A stretch of DNA of 64,000 nucleotides. Source: CAWIJJ01 sp963836405. GTDB taxonomy: Bacteria; Acidobacteriota; Terriglobia; Bryobacterales; Bryobacteraceae. Within the stretch, counting starts at the first letter, position 1. Each line of letters opens with the position of its first letter. The position numbers were made by a program, and so were the translations under genes. Positions 50,510-58,715 of this stretch are shown in pieces. Where the stretch lies: positions 62,001-126,000 of the forward strand of contig CAWIJL010000007.1 of NCBI GenBank assembly GCA_963836405.1. Reading direction: 5' to 3'. Under the pieces are notes generated by a model. That model was not told the origin of the DNA and ran no database searches. It worked only from the letters and a program-made list of their open reading frames with translations.

Positions 50510-52151
50510 ACCAGATATTGAGAAGGATCAGCACGATTACTACAATCACCGCCAGCGTCACCGGCTGTTCGTGCCACTTTGCGTTCGGATCGTGCGGGAT
50601 CTTGGTAAGGCCGTACACCAGTCCTTCCAATTCCTTTTCCTTGCGGGGCGCGGTAAACATGCTCACCGCGATGGTCGCCACCAGGCAGGTGGTGAACGCC
50701 ATGATTGCGATCCAGAAGTTCTGCGCCATCACCGACGGGAAGGTGGTCACTACTCCGAAAATGCCGCCCTTGCCTTCCGCCATCGTCAGTCCCCAGGTCA
50801 GCGTGGCCGCCAGCGTGCCGCTCACCAGTCCCGTGAAAGCCCCGTGGCCGGTGGCCCGCTTCCAGAACATGCCTAACAGGAACGTGGCAAACAGCGGCGC
50901 GTTCACGAACCCGAAAACCAGTTGCAGCAGGTCCATGATGTTGTTGTAAGACTGCGCCAGGTAAGCCGCGCCGATCGAAAGCACCACGCCCACGATCGTC
51001 GTCATCCGGCCCACCGTCAGGTAGTGGCTGTCGGGAGCCTGCTTCCGGATGTAGCTCTGGTAGATGTCGTACGTCCACACCGTGTTGAAGGCGGTGACGT
51101 TCCCCGCCATTCCCGACATGAACGAAGCCATCAGCCCGGTCAGCCCCACGCCCAGCATGCCCGCCGGGTAGAACTTGGCCATCAGGGTCGTGATCACCTG
51201 GTCGTAATCGTAGCCGCCGTTCTTCATGGGCAGGTCGTAGCCGAGTCCCATCTTCGAGAGGGCCAGCGCCGCCACGCCGGGCACGATCACGATGAACGGG
51301 ATGAACATCTTCGGGAACGCGCCGATCAGCGGCGTCCGCCGCGCCGCCGACATCGACTCGGCAGCCATTGCCCGCTGCACCACCAGGAAGTTCGTGCACC
51401 AATAGCCGAAGGACAGCACGAAGCCGAGGCCCGCCACCATGCTGAACAGTTCCACGCCCATCGGATTCTCGCTCGCGCTCCCCATGTACTTCCAGGCGTG
51501 CGTCATCACCGGCTCCACGCGGCTCTCGATTCCCTGCCAGCCACCCGCCTTCATCACGGACATGATGGCGAGCGGTGCGAAGCCGGCCACGATCAGCAGG
51601 AATTGCAGTACCTCGTTGTAGATCGCACTGGTGAGGCCGCCCAGAAACGTATACGCCAGCACGATGGCCGCGGACACCAGCACCGACGTGGTGAAATCCC
51701 AGCCGAGCACCAGTTGCAGCAGCAATCCCAGCGCGTACATCGAAATTCCCGACGAGAAGATGGTCATGATCGCGAAGGTGAACGCGTTGTAAGCCCGCGT
51801 CTTCTCGTCGTAGCGCATCTTCAGGTATTCGGGCACGGACCGCGCTTTGCTGCCGTAATAAAACGGCATCATGAACAGGCCCATGAAGAGAATCGCCGGA
51901 ATCGCGCCGATCCAGTAAAAGTGGGCCGTCATGATCCCGTACTTGGCGCCGGACGCCGACATTCCGATCAGTTCCTGCGCGCCCAGGTTGGCCGCGATGA
52001 ACGCCAGGCTGGTGATCCAGACCGGCACGGAACGTCCGGAAAGCAGGAAGTCGCCGCTGGTCGAGACCGATTTTCGCAGTCTCCACCCGATGCCTAAGAC
52101 AAAGGCGAAGTAAATGGCAAGAATTAGGTAATCAACAAGGGCGAGTTTCAC
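50502..52151 (-). CDS. Sodium:solute symporter (SSS family), probably sugar
   Basis: 549 aa, 13-14 membrane helices. SSS family features: FLLSGRSVPVW (~36-46), NLGAQELIGMSASG (~55-68), the TFLGGLTSAIYNE block (~167-180) and ASFMSGMAGNVTAFNT (~310-325). Resembles the vSGLT galactose branch. First gene of the unit containing the small membrane protein and galK, so galactose or a related sugar is the likely cargo (inference). GTG 52151 with GAGG nine bases before it. Confidence 0.88.
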   Translation of the reverse strand: MKLALVDYLILAIYFAFVLGIGWRLRKSVSTSGDFLLSGRSVPVWITSLAFIAANLGAQELIGMSASGAKYGIMTAHFYWIGAIPAILFMGLFMMPFYYGSKARSVPEYLKMRYDEKTRAYNAFTFAIMTIFSSGISMYALGLLLQLVLGWDFTTSVLVSAAIVLAYTFLGGLTSAIYNEVLQFLLIVAGFAPLAIMSVMKAGGWQGIESRVEPVMTHAWKYMGSASENPMGVELFSMVAGLGFVLSFGYWCTNFLVVQRAMAAESMSAARRTPLIGAFPKMFIPFIVIVPGVAALALSKMGLGYDLPMKNGGYDYDQVITTLMAKFYPAGMLGVGLTGLMASFMSGMAGNVTAFNTVWTYDIYQSYIRKQAPDSHYLTVGRMTTIVGVVLSIGAAYLAQSYNNIMDLLQLVFGFVNAPLFATFLLGMFWKRATGHGAFTGLVSGTLAATLTWGLTMAEGKGGIFGVVTTFPSVMAQNFWIAIMAFTTCLVATIAVSMFTAPRKEKELEGLVYGLTKIPHDPNAKWHEQPVTLAVIVVIVLILLNIWFA

Positions 52152-52225
52152 TTGGGAGGCCTCGAAATCCCTTTAATTTCAGATTTGGAACTCCTGAGCA
52201 TATCACAGCGAACGGCGCTCTGTAG

Positions 52226-53344
52226 TTAGCGCGCGTCCTGCACCCGGCCCTTCCAGCGCCCGCCCTTCCCCCGCCGGTAGGCAACGGCGGAGTGCACCGT
52301 CGCCGCCAGATAGAACGCTGCGGTGAGGGGCAGAAACGGTGCCCACAGCGGCGACAATCGGTAGAATTTCAGCACCGGCAGGAACACGGCTGTCATCAGC
52401 GCCCATGCCGCCATCGCCGCCATCGATCCGCCCAGCGCGAGGACCGGCGGCAACAGGTACGCCACCGCCATACCGGCCACCGTGCCACCCAGCAGCAGCC
52501 ATGAATGGCGAAGCTGCGTGAAGGCGCTGCGCGAAATCATCGCGCCGATCGCGCCGAACTCCGCGTACGCGCGCAGCGACCGTGTCCCGCTGCTCGGCCC
52601 GAGCCATACGCGCCCTCCGCCCGACCGGATCGCGGACGCCAGCGCGCAATCGTCGATCAGCTCCCCCCGGATCGCTTCGACTCCCCCCGCCCGTTCGAGC
52701 GCCGCCCTTCTCACCAGCATGCATCCTCCCGCCGCGCCCGCCGTTCGCCGCCTCCTGTCGCGGATCCATCTGGGCGGATACAGCAGAAAAAAGAAAAACA
52801 CGAAGGCGGGAATCAGCGCCCGCTCTGCAAAGCTCTCGCAGTGCAGCGTGGCCATGTACGAAACCAGGTCGTACGGTCCCGCGGCCGCGCGCGCCGCCAG
52901 GGCCGCAACGTTGCCGGCGGGATGCTCGATATCCGCGTCGCACAGCAGCAGGTAGTCCGGCCGGAAGCGCTGCGCTGCGCGGATGCCCTCGGAGACCGCC
53001 CACAGCTTGCCGGTCCAACCCGCCGGCAACGGCGCCGCCCGGATGACCGTCACGCGCGACGCGCCCACGGCCTCCGCGGCCGCAGCGGTGCCGTCCTCGC
53101 TCGCGTCGTCTACCACTACGATGTGGAACTCGCCCGGGTATTTTTGCGAGACCAGCGACGCTACGGCCCGCGCGATCACGTCCGCTTCGTTGCGCGCCGG
53201 AATCACCGCCGTCACTCGGGGCGCGGGGACCGGTAGCGCACCCTCGGCCTTCGCATCGCGCACGCGCCAGAACCAGCCCCGTCCCAACGCCAGGTACAGC
53301 CAGATGCCGAGGGTCAGCCACCCGGCCGCATCCGCCGCCGTCAC
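52226..53344 (-). CDS. Family 2 glycosyltransferase, HpnB-like
   Basis: 372 aa membrane-associated GT2. An N-terminal helix (~7-22), then VTAVIPARNEADVIARAV (~46-63), the VVDDASEDGT nucleotide-binding DD (~82-91), LLCDADIEHP (DxD, ~131-140) and a GELIDDCAL acceptor block (~220-228). Four or five C-terminal helices. Resembles 'hopene-associated' HpnB, but no hopanoid genes are nearby. The GTG start overlaps the glmU stop as GTGA. Confidence 0.8.
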   Translation of the reverse strand: MTAADAAGWLTLGIWLYLALGRGWFWRVRDAKAEGALPVPAPRVTAVIPARNEADVIARAVASLVSQKYPGEFHIVVVDDASEDGTAAAAEAVGASRVTVIRAAPLPAGWTGKLWAVSEGIRAAQRFRPDYLLLCDADIEHPAGNVAALAARAAAGPYDLVSYMATLHCESFAERALIPAFVFFFFLLYPPRWIRDRRRRTAGAAGGCMLVRRAALERAGGVEAIRGELIDDCALASAIRSGGGRVWLGPSSGTRSLRAYAEFGAIGAMISRSAFTQLRHSWLLLGGTVAGMAVAYLLPPVLALGGSMAAMAAWALMTAVFLPVLKFYRLSPLWAPFLPLTAAFYLAATVHSAVAYRRGKGGRWKGRVQDAR

Positions 53345-54741
53345 CTCTTGGCGACGCGCGCGCGACGTTTCGCCGCCCAGCCTTCCTTCACCACCTGAAG
53401 TCCGCGTCCGATCGCCAGCGCGTCCGCCGGCACCTCGTTTGTGATTACGGAGCCCGCCCCCACGTACGCGCCTTCGCCGATTTCGAGCGGCGCCACCAGG
53501 GTCGAGTTGCTGCCGACGAACGCGCCCGCCCCAATTCGCGTCGGGTGCTTCAGCACGCCGTCGTAGTTGCACGTGATCGTGCCCGCGCCTACGTTCACCC
53601 TGGCGCCGATCTCCGCATCGCCCAGGTACGCCAGGTGGTTCGCCTTGGCTCCCGCCCCCATGTGCGTCTTCTTGAGCTCCACGAAGTTGCCGATATGCGC
53701 GCCCTCTTCCATGTGGTTGTCCATCCGCAGGCGCGCGAAGGGTCCGGCATGAACGCCCCTTTCCAGCCGGGATGCATTCACCATCGTAAACGCGCCGATC
53801 TCCACCTCATCCGCCAGCTCGGAATCGCGCACGATAGCGCAAGCCCCAATGCGGCAGTCTTCCCCGACCCGGGTCGCGCCCAGAATCTGCGCGAACGGCT
53901 CCACGATGGTATCTATCCCGATCGAGACGCCTGCGTCGATCGTCACCGTTTCCGGCTTCTCGATGGTCACCCCGGCCAGCATCAGATCCCGCACCTTGCG
54001 GCGGCGGAACAGTTGATCCACCTCCGCCAGTTCCACGCGCGTATTGATGCCCAGCGCCTCGCGCGCGTCGGCGATCCGCATCGCGTCCAGGTTGTGCCCC
54101 GCGCGTGTCAGGATCTCCACCATGTCGGTGAGATAGTATTCCTTCGCCGGATTGTCCGGCCGGATCTCGTCCACGTGCTGCCAGAAAAGGTCCGCGCGGT
54201 AGCAGTAGATGCCCATATTGGCTTCGCGGATTGCCAGTTGCTCCGGCGTCCCGGCCTTCTGTTCCACCACCGCGGTCACGCGGCCGTGCGAGTCCCGGAT
54301 TACTCGCCCGTAGCCGGTCGGGTCCTCCATCTCCGCGCTCAGGATCACGCCCGCTCCGCCGCCGTTTTCCTGGGCGTCGATCAGCCTGCGCAGCGTCTCG
54401 CTCCGCAGCAGCGGGCAATCGCCGTAGAGCACCATGAGGTAGCCATCGAGGCCACCGAGCTCCTCCCGCCCAATGGCCACCGCGTGCCCCGTGCCCATTT
54501 GTTCGCGCTGTTCGATGAAACGGACGCCGGGCGTCGCCACCGCCTCCTTCACCGCCTCCGCCTGGTGTCCAACCACCACGAAAATCCGCTCCGGCGGCGT
54601 CAGCTCAAGCGACGTGTCCACCACGTGCCGAACCAGCGCCTTGCCTCCGGCGCGATGCAGCACCTTGGCCTTCCGGCTCTTCATGCGTGTGCCCAGCCCT
54701 GCGGCCAGGATAACGATCGTTACGGGGGTCATTTCTTCCAT
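53341..54741 (-). CDS. glmU: Bifunctional GlmU (GlcN-1-P acetyltransferase / GlcNAc-1-P uridyltransferase)
   Basis: 466 aa. The uridyltransferase domain has ILAAGLGTRMKSRKAKVLH (~10-28), QMGTGHAV (~80-87), YGDCPLL and NMGIYCY; the left-handed beta-helix acetyltransferase domain has hexapeptide repeats from ~255, with NHMEEGAHIGNFVELKKT and NYDGVLKHPTRIGAGAFVGSNSTLVAP. It makes UDP-GlcNAc for peptidoglycan and lipid A. The ATG at 54741 shares one base with the yvcK stop; ATG 54732 is an alternative start. Confidence 0.96.
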   Translation of the reverse strand: MEEMTPVTIVILAAGLGTRMKSRKAKVLHRAGGKALVRHVVDTSLELTPPERIFVVVGHQAEAVKEAVATPGVRFIEQREQMGTGHAVAIGREELGGLDGYLMVLYGDCPLLRSETLRRLIDAQENGGGAGVILSAEMEDPTGYGRVIRDSHGRVTAVVEQKAGTPEQLAIREANMGIYCYRADLFWQHVDEIRPDNPAKEYYLTDMVEILTRAGHNLDAMRIADAREALGINTRVELAEVDQLFRRRKVRDLMLAGVTIEKPETVTIDAGVSIGIDTIVEPFAQILGATRVGEDCRIGACAIVRDSELADEVEIGAFTMVNASRLERGVHAGPFARLRMDNHMEEGAHIGNFVELKKTHMGAGAKANHLAYLGDAEIGARVNVGAGTITCNYDGVLKHPTRIGAGAFVGSNSTLVAPLEIGEGAYVGAGSVITNEVPADALAIGRGLQVVKEGWAAKRRARVAKR

Positions 54742-55751
54742 TATGCTTGTGCCAGCCTGCGGCGTCGCCCTTCCTGCGCCAGCCGCAGTATCACTGCGGC
54801 GGTGGCTGCCGGGTCGTGCCGCACCTTTTCGCCGCGGCTGACCAGGTTGCCCGCCATCACTTTCAATCCCATCTTGAACAGCGTGTCGATATCGTTTTCC
54901 ACCGGCAGCGCCGCCTGCCGCGCGTACCGCTTTTTCACCGCCAGGGTGAGCGGGCGGATGTTGATAACGGCATAATCGAGCAACTTCCCTTTGGCGTGGC
55001 GGTGCAGCGCGAGCACGTGGTCCGACGCGCGAAAGTCGATCGTCTCCCCCGGCTGCCACATCAGGTTCACGAAATACGCCTTCACCGCGGGCGACCGCCG
55101 CACCGCCGCGGAAATTCCTTCCACCAGCAGGTTAGGAACTACGCTCGTGAATAGCGACCCCGGTCCGAACGTGATGACGTCCGCCTGCGCGATAGCATTC
55201 AATGTTTCGGCAAGCGGCAGCACCTTCCTCGGAATCAGCCGGATCTCCTTGATCCGCGCCTTGCTCCGGCTGATGCGGCTTTCCCCCACCACACGGCTTC
55301 CGTCCGACAGCCTTGCCTCCAGTTGCACGTTCGCGCTGGTGGATGGGTAGATGCGGCCGGCAATGTTCAATACTTCGGCCGAAACTTTGACGGCCTCCGA
55401 AAAATCGCCCATCACCTGCGTCAACGCCATCAGGAAGAGATTGCCGAAGCTGTGACCCTTTAGACCGCGCCCGGCCTCGAAGCGGTACTGGAACAGCCGC
55501 GACAGCAGCGTCGAGTCTTCGCTCAACGCCACCATGCAATTGCGAATGTCGCCGGGCGGCAGCACGTCGAACTCGCGCCGCAGCCGCCCCGAGCTTCCGC
55601 CGTCGTCGGTCACAGTCACTACCGCCGTGATGTCGGCGCTCTGCGTAATCCCGTCGGCGGGACGAGCGTGTTGCTTCAGTCCTTCGAGCAGGGCGGATAG
55701 TCCGGTCCCGCCTCCCACCGCCACCACACGCAGGGGCGCGTCAGCGTCCAT
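54741..55751 (-). CDS. yvcK: YvcK/CofD-like protein (gluconeogenesis factor family)
   Basis: 336 aa from ATG 55751. VVAVGGGTGLSALLEGLK (~9-26), TVTDDGGSSGRLR (~46-58), PPGDIRNCMVALS (~65-77) and FGPGSLFTSVVPNLLV (~192-207) are the YvcK blocks; the fold is related to CofD. In B. subtilis and mycobacteria it binds UDP-sugars and influences cell-wall synthesis. Its direct linkage to glmU (one-base overlap), the source of UDP-GlcNAc, is a sensible context. Confidence 0.92.
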   Translation of the reverse strand: MDADAPLRVVAVGGGTGLSALLEGLKQHARPADGITQSADITAVVTVTDDGGSSGRLRREFDVLPPGDIRNCMVALSEDSTLLSRLFQYRFEAGRGLKGHSFGNLFLMALTQVMGDFSEAVKVSAEVLNIAGRIYPSTSANVQLEARLSDGSRVVGESRISRSKARIKEIRLIPRKVLPLAETLNAIAQADVITFGPGSLFTSVVPNLLVEGISAAVRRSPAVKAYFVNLMWQPGETIDFRASDHVLALHRHAKGKLLDYAVINIRPLTLAVKKRYARQAALPVENDIDTLFKMGLKVMAGNLVSRGEKVRHDPAATAAVILRLAQEGRRRRLAQA

Positions 55752-55765
55752 TGGTGGAAGCGGAG

Positions 55766-56398
55766 TTACCAATTTTTCTTTTCGGGATGCAACAGCAGGT
55801 CGAACGGCGGCTGGTTGGCGAGCGGCGCGAAATCGACGTCCTGCCGCGCGATGATCCGGTTCCGGGGCTCGAGCTCGATGGCCCGGCGAAGATGTTCCGC
55901 CGCGCTGGTCACATCGCCACCCAACGCCTGCGCAAGCGCCAGCGCATAGTGCACGTGGTCGGCGTCCGGCGCCAGCTCGAGCGCCTTCTCGAGGTGCACC
56001 CGGGCCTCCGCCACTTTGCGCGTGTTCAGCATGGCGATGCCGTAGTTGTATAGATCTTCCGGCGTCCGCAGCGGCGGCCCGTCCTGTTGCAGCCGGCGGT
56101 CGCACATGGCGATGTGCAGCCGCGCCCGCTGCGCCACGTCCCGCTCCGGCCCCGCCTCGGCCGTTTCAAACAGGTCCCGCGCCTCCCGCATCTTGCGCGC
56201 GTGGAATAGTTTCATGGCCGCTTCAAAGCTGCTGAGCTGTTTTTGTGCGTTCAGCGGTTGGGCCACCACCGCCGCCGCCTCGTGCGAGCCGCCCGTTGTC
56301 CGGACCGCTTCCGGGGGTGCGGCAGGTTTGGGGGCCTGTGGTTTGCTCATGCGCCTTTCGATACTTTTTGCAGCGGCAGGTTTCTTTTTGTCAGACAT
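55766..56398 (-). CDS. TPR-repeat protein
   Basis: 210 aa from ATG 56398. A basic, proline/alanine-rich N-terminus (~1-50) precedes helical repeats: FEAAMKLFHARKMREARDLFE (~58-78), LYNYGIAMLNTRKVAEARVHLEKALELAP (~114-142) and YALALAQALGGDVTSAAEHLRRAIELEP (~148-175). Cytoplasmic, probably a protein-protein adaptor. Fourteen bases before yvcK and 82 bases after galT. Confidence 0.75.
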   Translation of the reverse strand: MSDKKKPAAAKSIERRMSKPQAPKPAAPPEAVRTTGGSHEAAAVVAQPLNAQKQLSSFEAAMKLFHARKMREARDLFETAEAGPERDVAQRARLHIAMCDRRLQQDGPPLRTPEDLYNYGIAMLNTRKVAEARVHLEKALELAPDADHVHYALALAQALGGDVTSAAEHLRRAIELEPRNRIIARQDVDFAPLANQPPFDLLLHPEKKNW

Positions 56399-56480
56399 GT
56401 TCGCCAGCCATACCCGGCACACGGAACGACTAGCGGTTATACCAGACCTGGCCATACGCGCGCAACCGCCCCTCCAGTAT

Positions 56481-57485
56481 TTACCCCAGTCCTGCCTCCC
56501 GCAGAAAACGCGCCGATTCTTCCGGCGGCGTCGGATTGATGTAAAACCCCGTTCCCCATTCGAACCCCGCCACCTTGGTGAGCTTCGGAATAATCTCCAG
56601 GTGCCAGTGATAATGCTGCAGTTCCGGGTCCTGCACCGGCGCGCTGTGAATGATGAAGTTGTATGCCGGACGCTCCAGAACCTTTTCGATTTTGCGCATG
56701 GTCGAGCGCAGCACCCACGCCAAATTTTGCAGCAGCCCCGCGTCCGAGTCCTCGTAATGCGAATAGTGGCGCTTCGGCAGGATCCAGGTCTCGAACGGAA
56801 ATCGCGGCGCGTACGGTTCGATTACCGAAAAGCGGTCCGTCTCCATCACCATCCGGACCCCCGCTGCCGCCTCCTGCTGGATGATGTCGCAAAAGATGCA
56901 GCGCTCTTTGTATTCGTAGAACTGCCGCGCCGAGTCCACTTCCTCCTTCACCCGCTTCGGGATCACGGGAAGCGCGATCAACTGGCAGTGCGGATGTTCG
57001 AGGGACGCGCCCGCCGCCTCTCCGTGATTCTTGAACAGCAGGATGTAGCGGAACCGGTGGTCCTTCTTGAGATCCAGAACCCGCTCCCTGAAGGCCCACA
57101 GGACCTCTTCGATCTGCCGCTCCGGCAGATCCGCAAGGGTCGCGTTGTGGTCCGGCGTCTCGATGATGATCTCGTGGGCGCCGATGCCGTTCATCTTGTC
57201 GTACATGCCCTCGCCCTGCCGCGCCAGGTCGCCTTCGATACCGAGCACCGGAAACTTGTTGGGCACCACCCGCACCCGCCATCCGGGCTCGTCGCGATTG
57301 CCGCTGTTCCGGTAAGACAACACCTCGGGCGGGGTTTTGTGCTCGTTTCCGTAGTCGAACGGGCAGATGGAACCGGCAGCCGGCGGCGCTACCGGCTGCC
57401 GGATGAAATCGGAGGGACGCTTGGCGCGGTCCGTGGCGATGATGACCCACCGCCTCGTCACAGGATCCTTACGCAGTTCGGGCAA
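56481..57485 (-). CDS. galT: Galactose-1-phosphate uridylyltransferase
   Basis: Exchanges UMP between UDP-glucose and galactose-1-phosphate (Leloir pathway). 334 aa HIT-superfamily enzyme; FKNHGEAAGASLEHPHCQLIALP (~150-172) has the HPH catalytic histidine, zinc-site cysteines lie at CIFCD (~195-199), and IHSAPVQ.......HYHWHLEI near 284 gives the second metal site. It starts at a TTG (57485), giving PELRKDPVTRRWVIIAT, the family N-terminus. A perfect TATAAT lies seven bases upstream, so the mRNA is probably leaderless. Confidence 0.92.
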   Translation of the reverse strand: MPELRKDPVTRRWVIIATDRAKRPSDFIRQPVAPPAAGSICPFDYGNEHKTPPEVLSYRNSGNRDEPGWRVRVVPNKFPVLGIEGDLARQGEGMYDKMNGIGAHEIIIETPDHNATLADLPERQIEEVLWAFRERVLDLKKDHRFRYILLFKNHGEAAGASLEHPHCQLIALPVIPKRVKEEVDSARQFYEYKERCIFCDIIQQEAAAGVRMVMETDRFSVIEPYAPRFPFETWILPKRHYSHYEDSDAGLLQNLAWVLRSTMRKIEKVLERPAYNFIIHSAPVQDPELQHYHWHLEIIPKLTKVAGFEWGTGFYINPTPPEESARFLREAGLG

Positions 57486-57491
57486 TTCACG

Positions 57492-57515
57492 ATTATAACC
57501 TTGGGACCGGTTCCC
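57492..57515 (-). promoter_or_regulatory. galT promoter -10 with a partial palindrome, leaderless start
   Basis: TATAAT (57497-57492 on the minus strand) sits so that transcription would start at or within a base or two of the TTG. No good -35 is present at the expected place. A partial palindrome, GGGACCGGTTCCC (57503-57515, five of six pairs), covers the spacer and could be an operator. Confidence 0.5.
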
Positions 57516-57608
57516 TCATCCCCCGCAGCGGCACGCGGGCGGCGTGCGAACCATCACAGTGGTATCGAAACGGCATAAGTCGCCTATGCGTCCCTAAGGC
57601 CAAAGATC

Positions 57609-58715
57609 GTGATTCCCCAGCTTATCGGCAGTAACGAAGCTTCCCATTTTGTCTGGCGGGTGGAGGGCAAGAGCCCCACCGTTGAGTTTTCGACTGGCGT
57701 GCTTGCCGCCCTCCGGCGCAAGCTGGAAGGGGATCAGCAGCCGGTCCGCCTCGAATTCGGCGGCATTCTGCTCGGCACCATGGAAGAAGATGCCGGCTCG
57801 TGGCACACCGTGGTGGAGGATTGGGAGCGCTTCCCCATCGAACACCGTTTCGGCGACCAGTACGTGCTTACCCCGCGCGACCGCCGCCATTTTGCCCGCA
57901 AGATTCAACACTTTCGCCGCCGCCGCCTTCAGCCCGTCGGCCTCTTCCGGAGCCACGAGCGCCGCGGCCTTTACATGGACCAGCGCGATTTCGAACTGTT
58001 CCAGGCAGAGTTCAACCACCCCGGTTCCGTCTTCTTCCTGCTCTCCGGCGACCCCTTGCAGGGTGTCAAGGGCGCCGTTTTTATTTGGGAGGACGGGGAC
58101 ATTCGCCGCCACGTCAGCTACAAGGAATTCTCTCTGGACGAATTCGGCGCTCCACCCGAGAACAGGCCGCCCAAGCCGCTCCCCGCGCCCCCCGCCGAGC
58201 GGCGCGTCAGGTCAACACTCCCCCACCCTGTGTCAAAACCGCCCCACTCCGCTCCGCCGCCCCTGGTGGAGTCCGGCTTTGGATTGCGACCGCTGGCCCT
58301 CGGCTTTCTGGCTGTGGCACTGCCCCTGGGCGCGTTCTATCTCGGCCGCGAACTGGCCTCCAGCCGCTACAACAGCAGCGCGGGAACCGCCAGACCGGCC
58401 CACACCGCCGCCGCTCCCGCCGATACTTCCACCCCGCGCGGCGCCGCCTCCACCGGCGACATCGCCCTGCGAAGCCGCCCGGTTGGGCGCTACCTCGAGT
58501 TCGATTGGGATCCGGAGAGCGGCCCCGTGCAGCGCGCCCAACTCGGTCGCCTGACGGTCCACGACGGCGATTCCGACGTGCAGGTGTGGCTCTCGCTGTC
58601 CGATCTCAAAGCCGGCAGCTATCGCTACGTCCCCACCGATTCTGAGGTTAGCGCCCGTCTCGATCTATTCTCCCCGGTAGGCGGCCAGGCCGTCCCCTCT
58701 CCGGCGAACCGGTGA
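57609..58715 (+). CDS. Membrane-anchored degenerate JAMM/MPN-like protein 1
   Basis: 368 aa, no signal peptide. Residues ~25-180 resemble a JAMM/MPN fold: E49 before GGILLG, then VGLFRSH with R114-S-H116-x7-D124-x2-D127. Canonical JAMM is H-x-H-x7-S-x2-D, so the first histidine is Arg and the Ser is Asp. A proline-rich linker (~185-220) leads to one membrane helix (~228-246, FGLRPLALGFLAVALPLG), an A/T-rich stretch and a C-terminal beta domain (~285-355). It is followed, with a GTGA overlap, by a paralogue sharing E-H-R-F-G and YVL.....D...F blocks. GTG 57609 is an acceptable start. Not known to be a peptidase. Confidence 0.65.
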   Translation: MIPQLIGSNEASHFVWRVEGKSPTVEFSTGVLAALRRKLEGDQQPVRLEFGGILLGTMEEDAGSWHTVVEDWERFPIEHRFGDQYVLTPRDRRHFARKIQHFRRRRLQPVGLFRSHERRGLYMDQRDFELFQAEFNHPGSVFFLLSGDPLQGVKGAVFIWEDGDIRRHVSYKEFSLDEFGAPPENRPPKPLPAPPAERRVRSTLPHPVSKPPHSAPPPLVESGFGLRPLALGFLAVALPLGAFYLGRELASSRYNSSAGTARPAHTAAAPADTSTPRGAASTGDIALRSRPVGRYLEFDWDPESGPVQRAQLGRLTVHDGDSDVQVWLSLSDLKAGSYRYVPTDSEVSARLDLFSPVGGQAVPSPANR

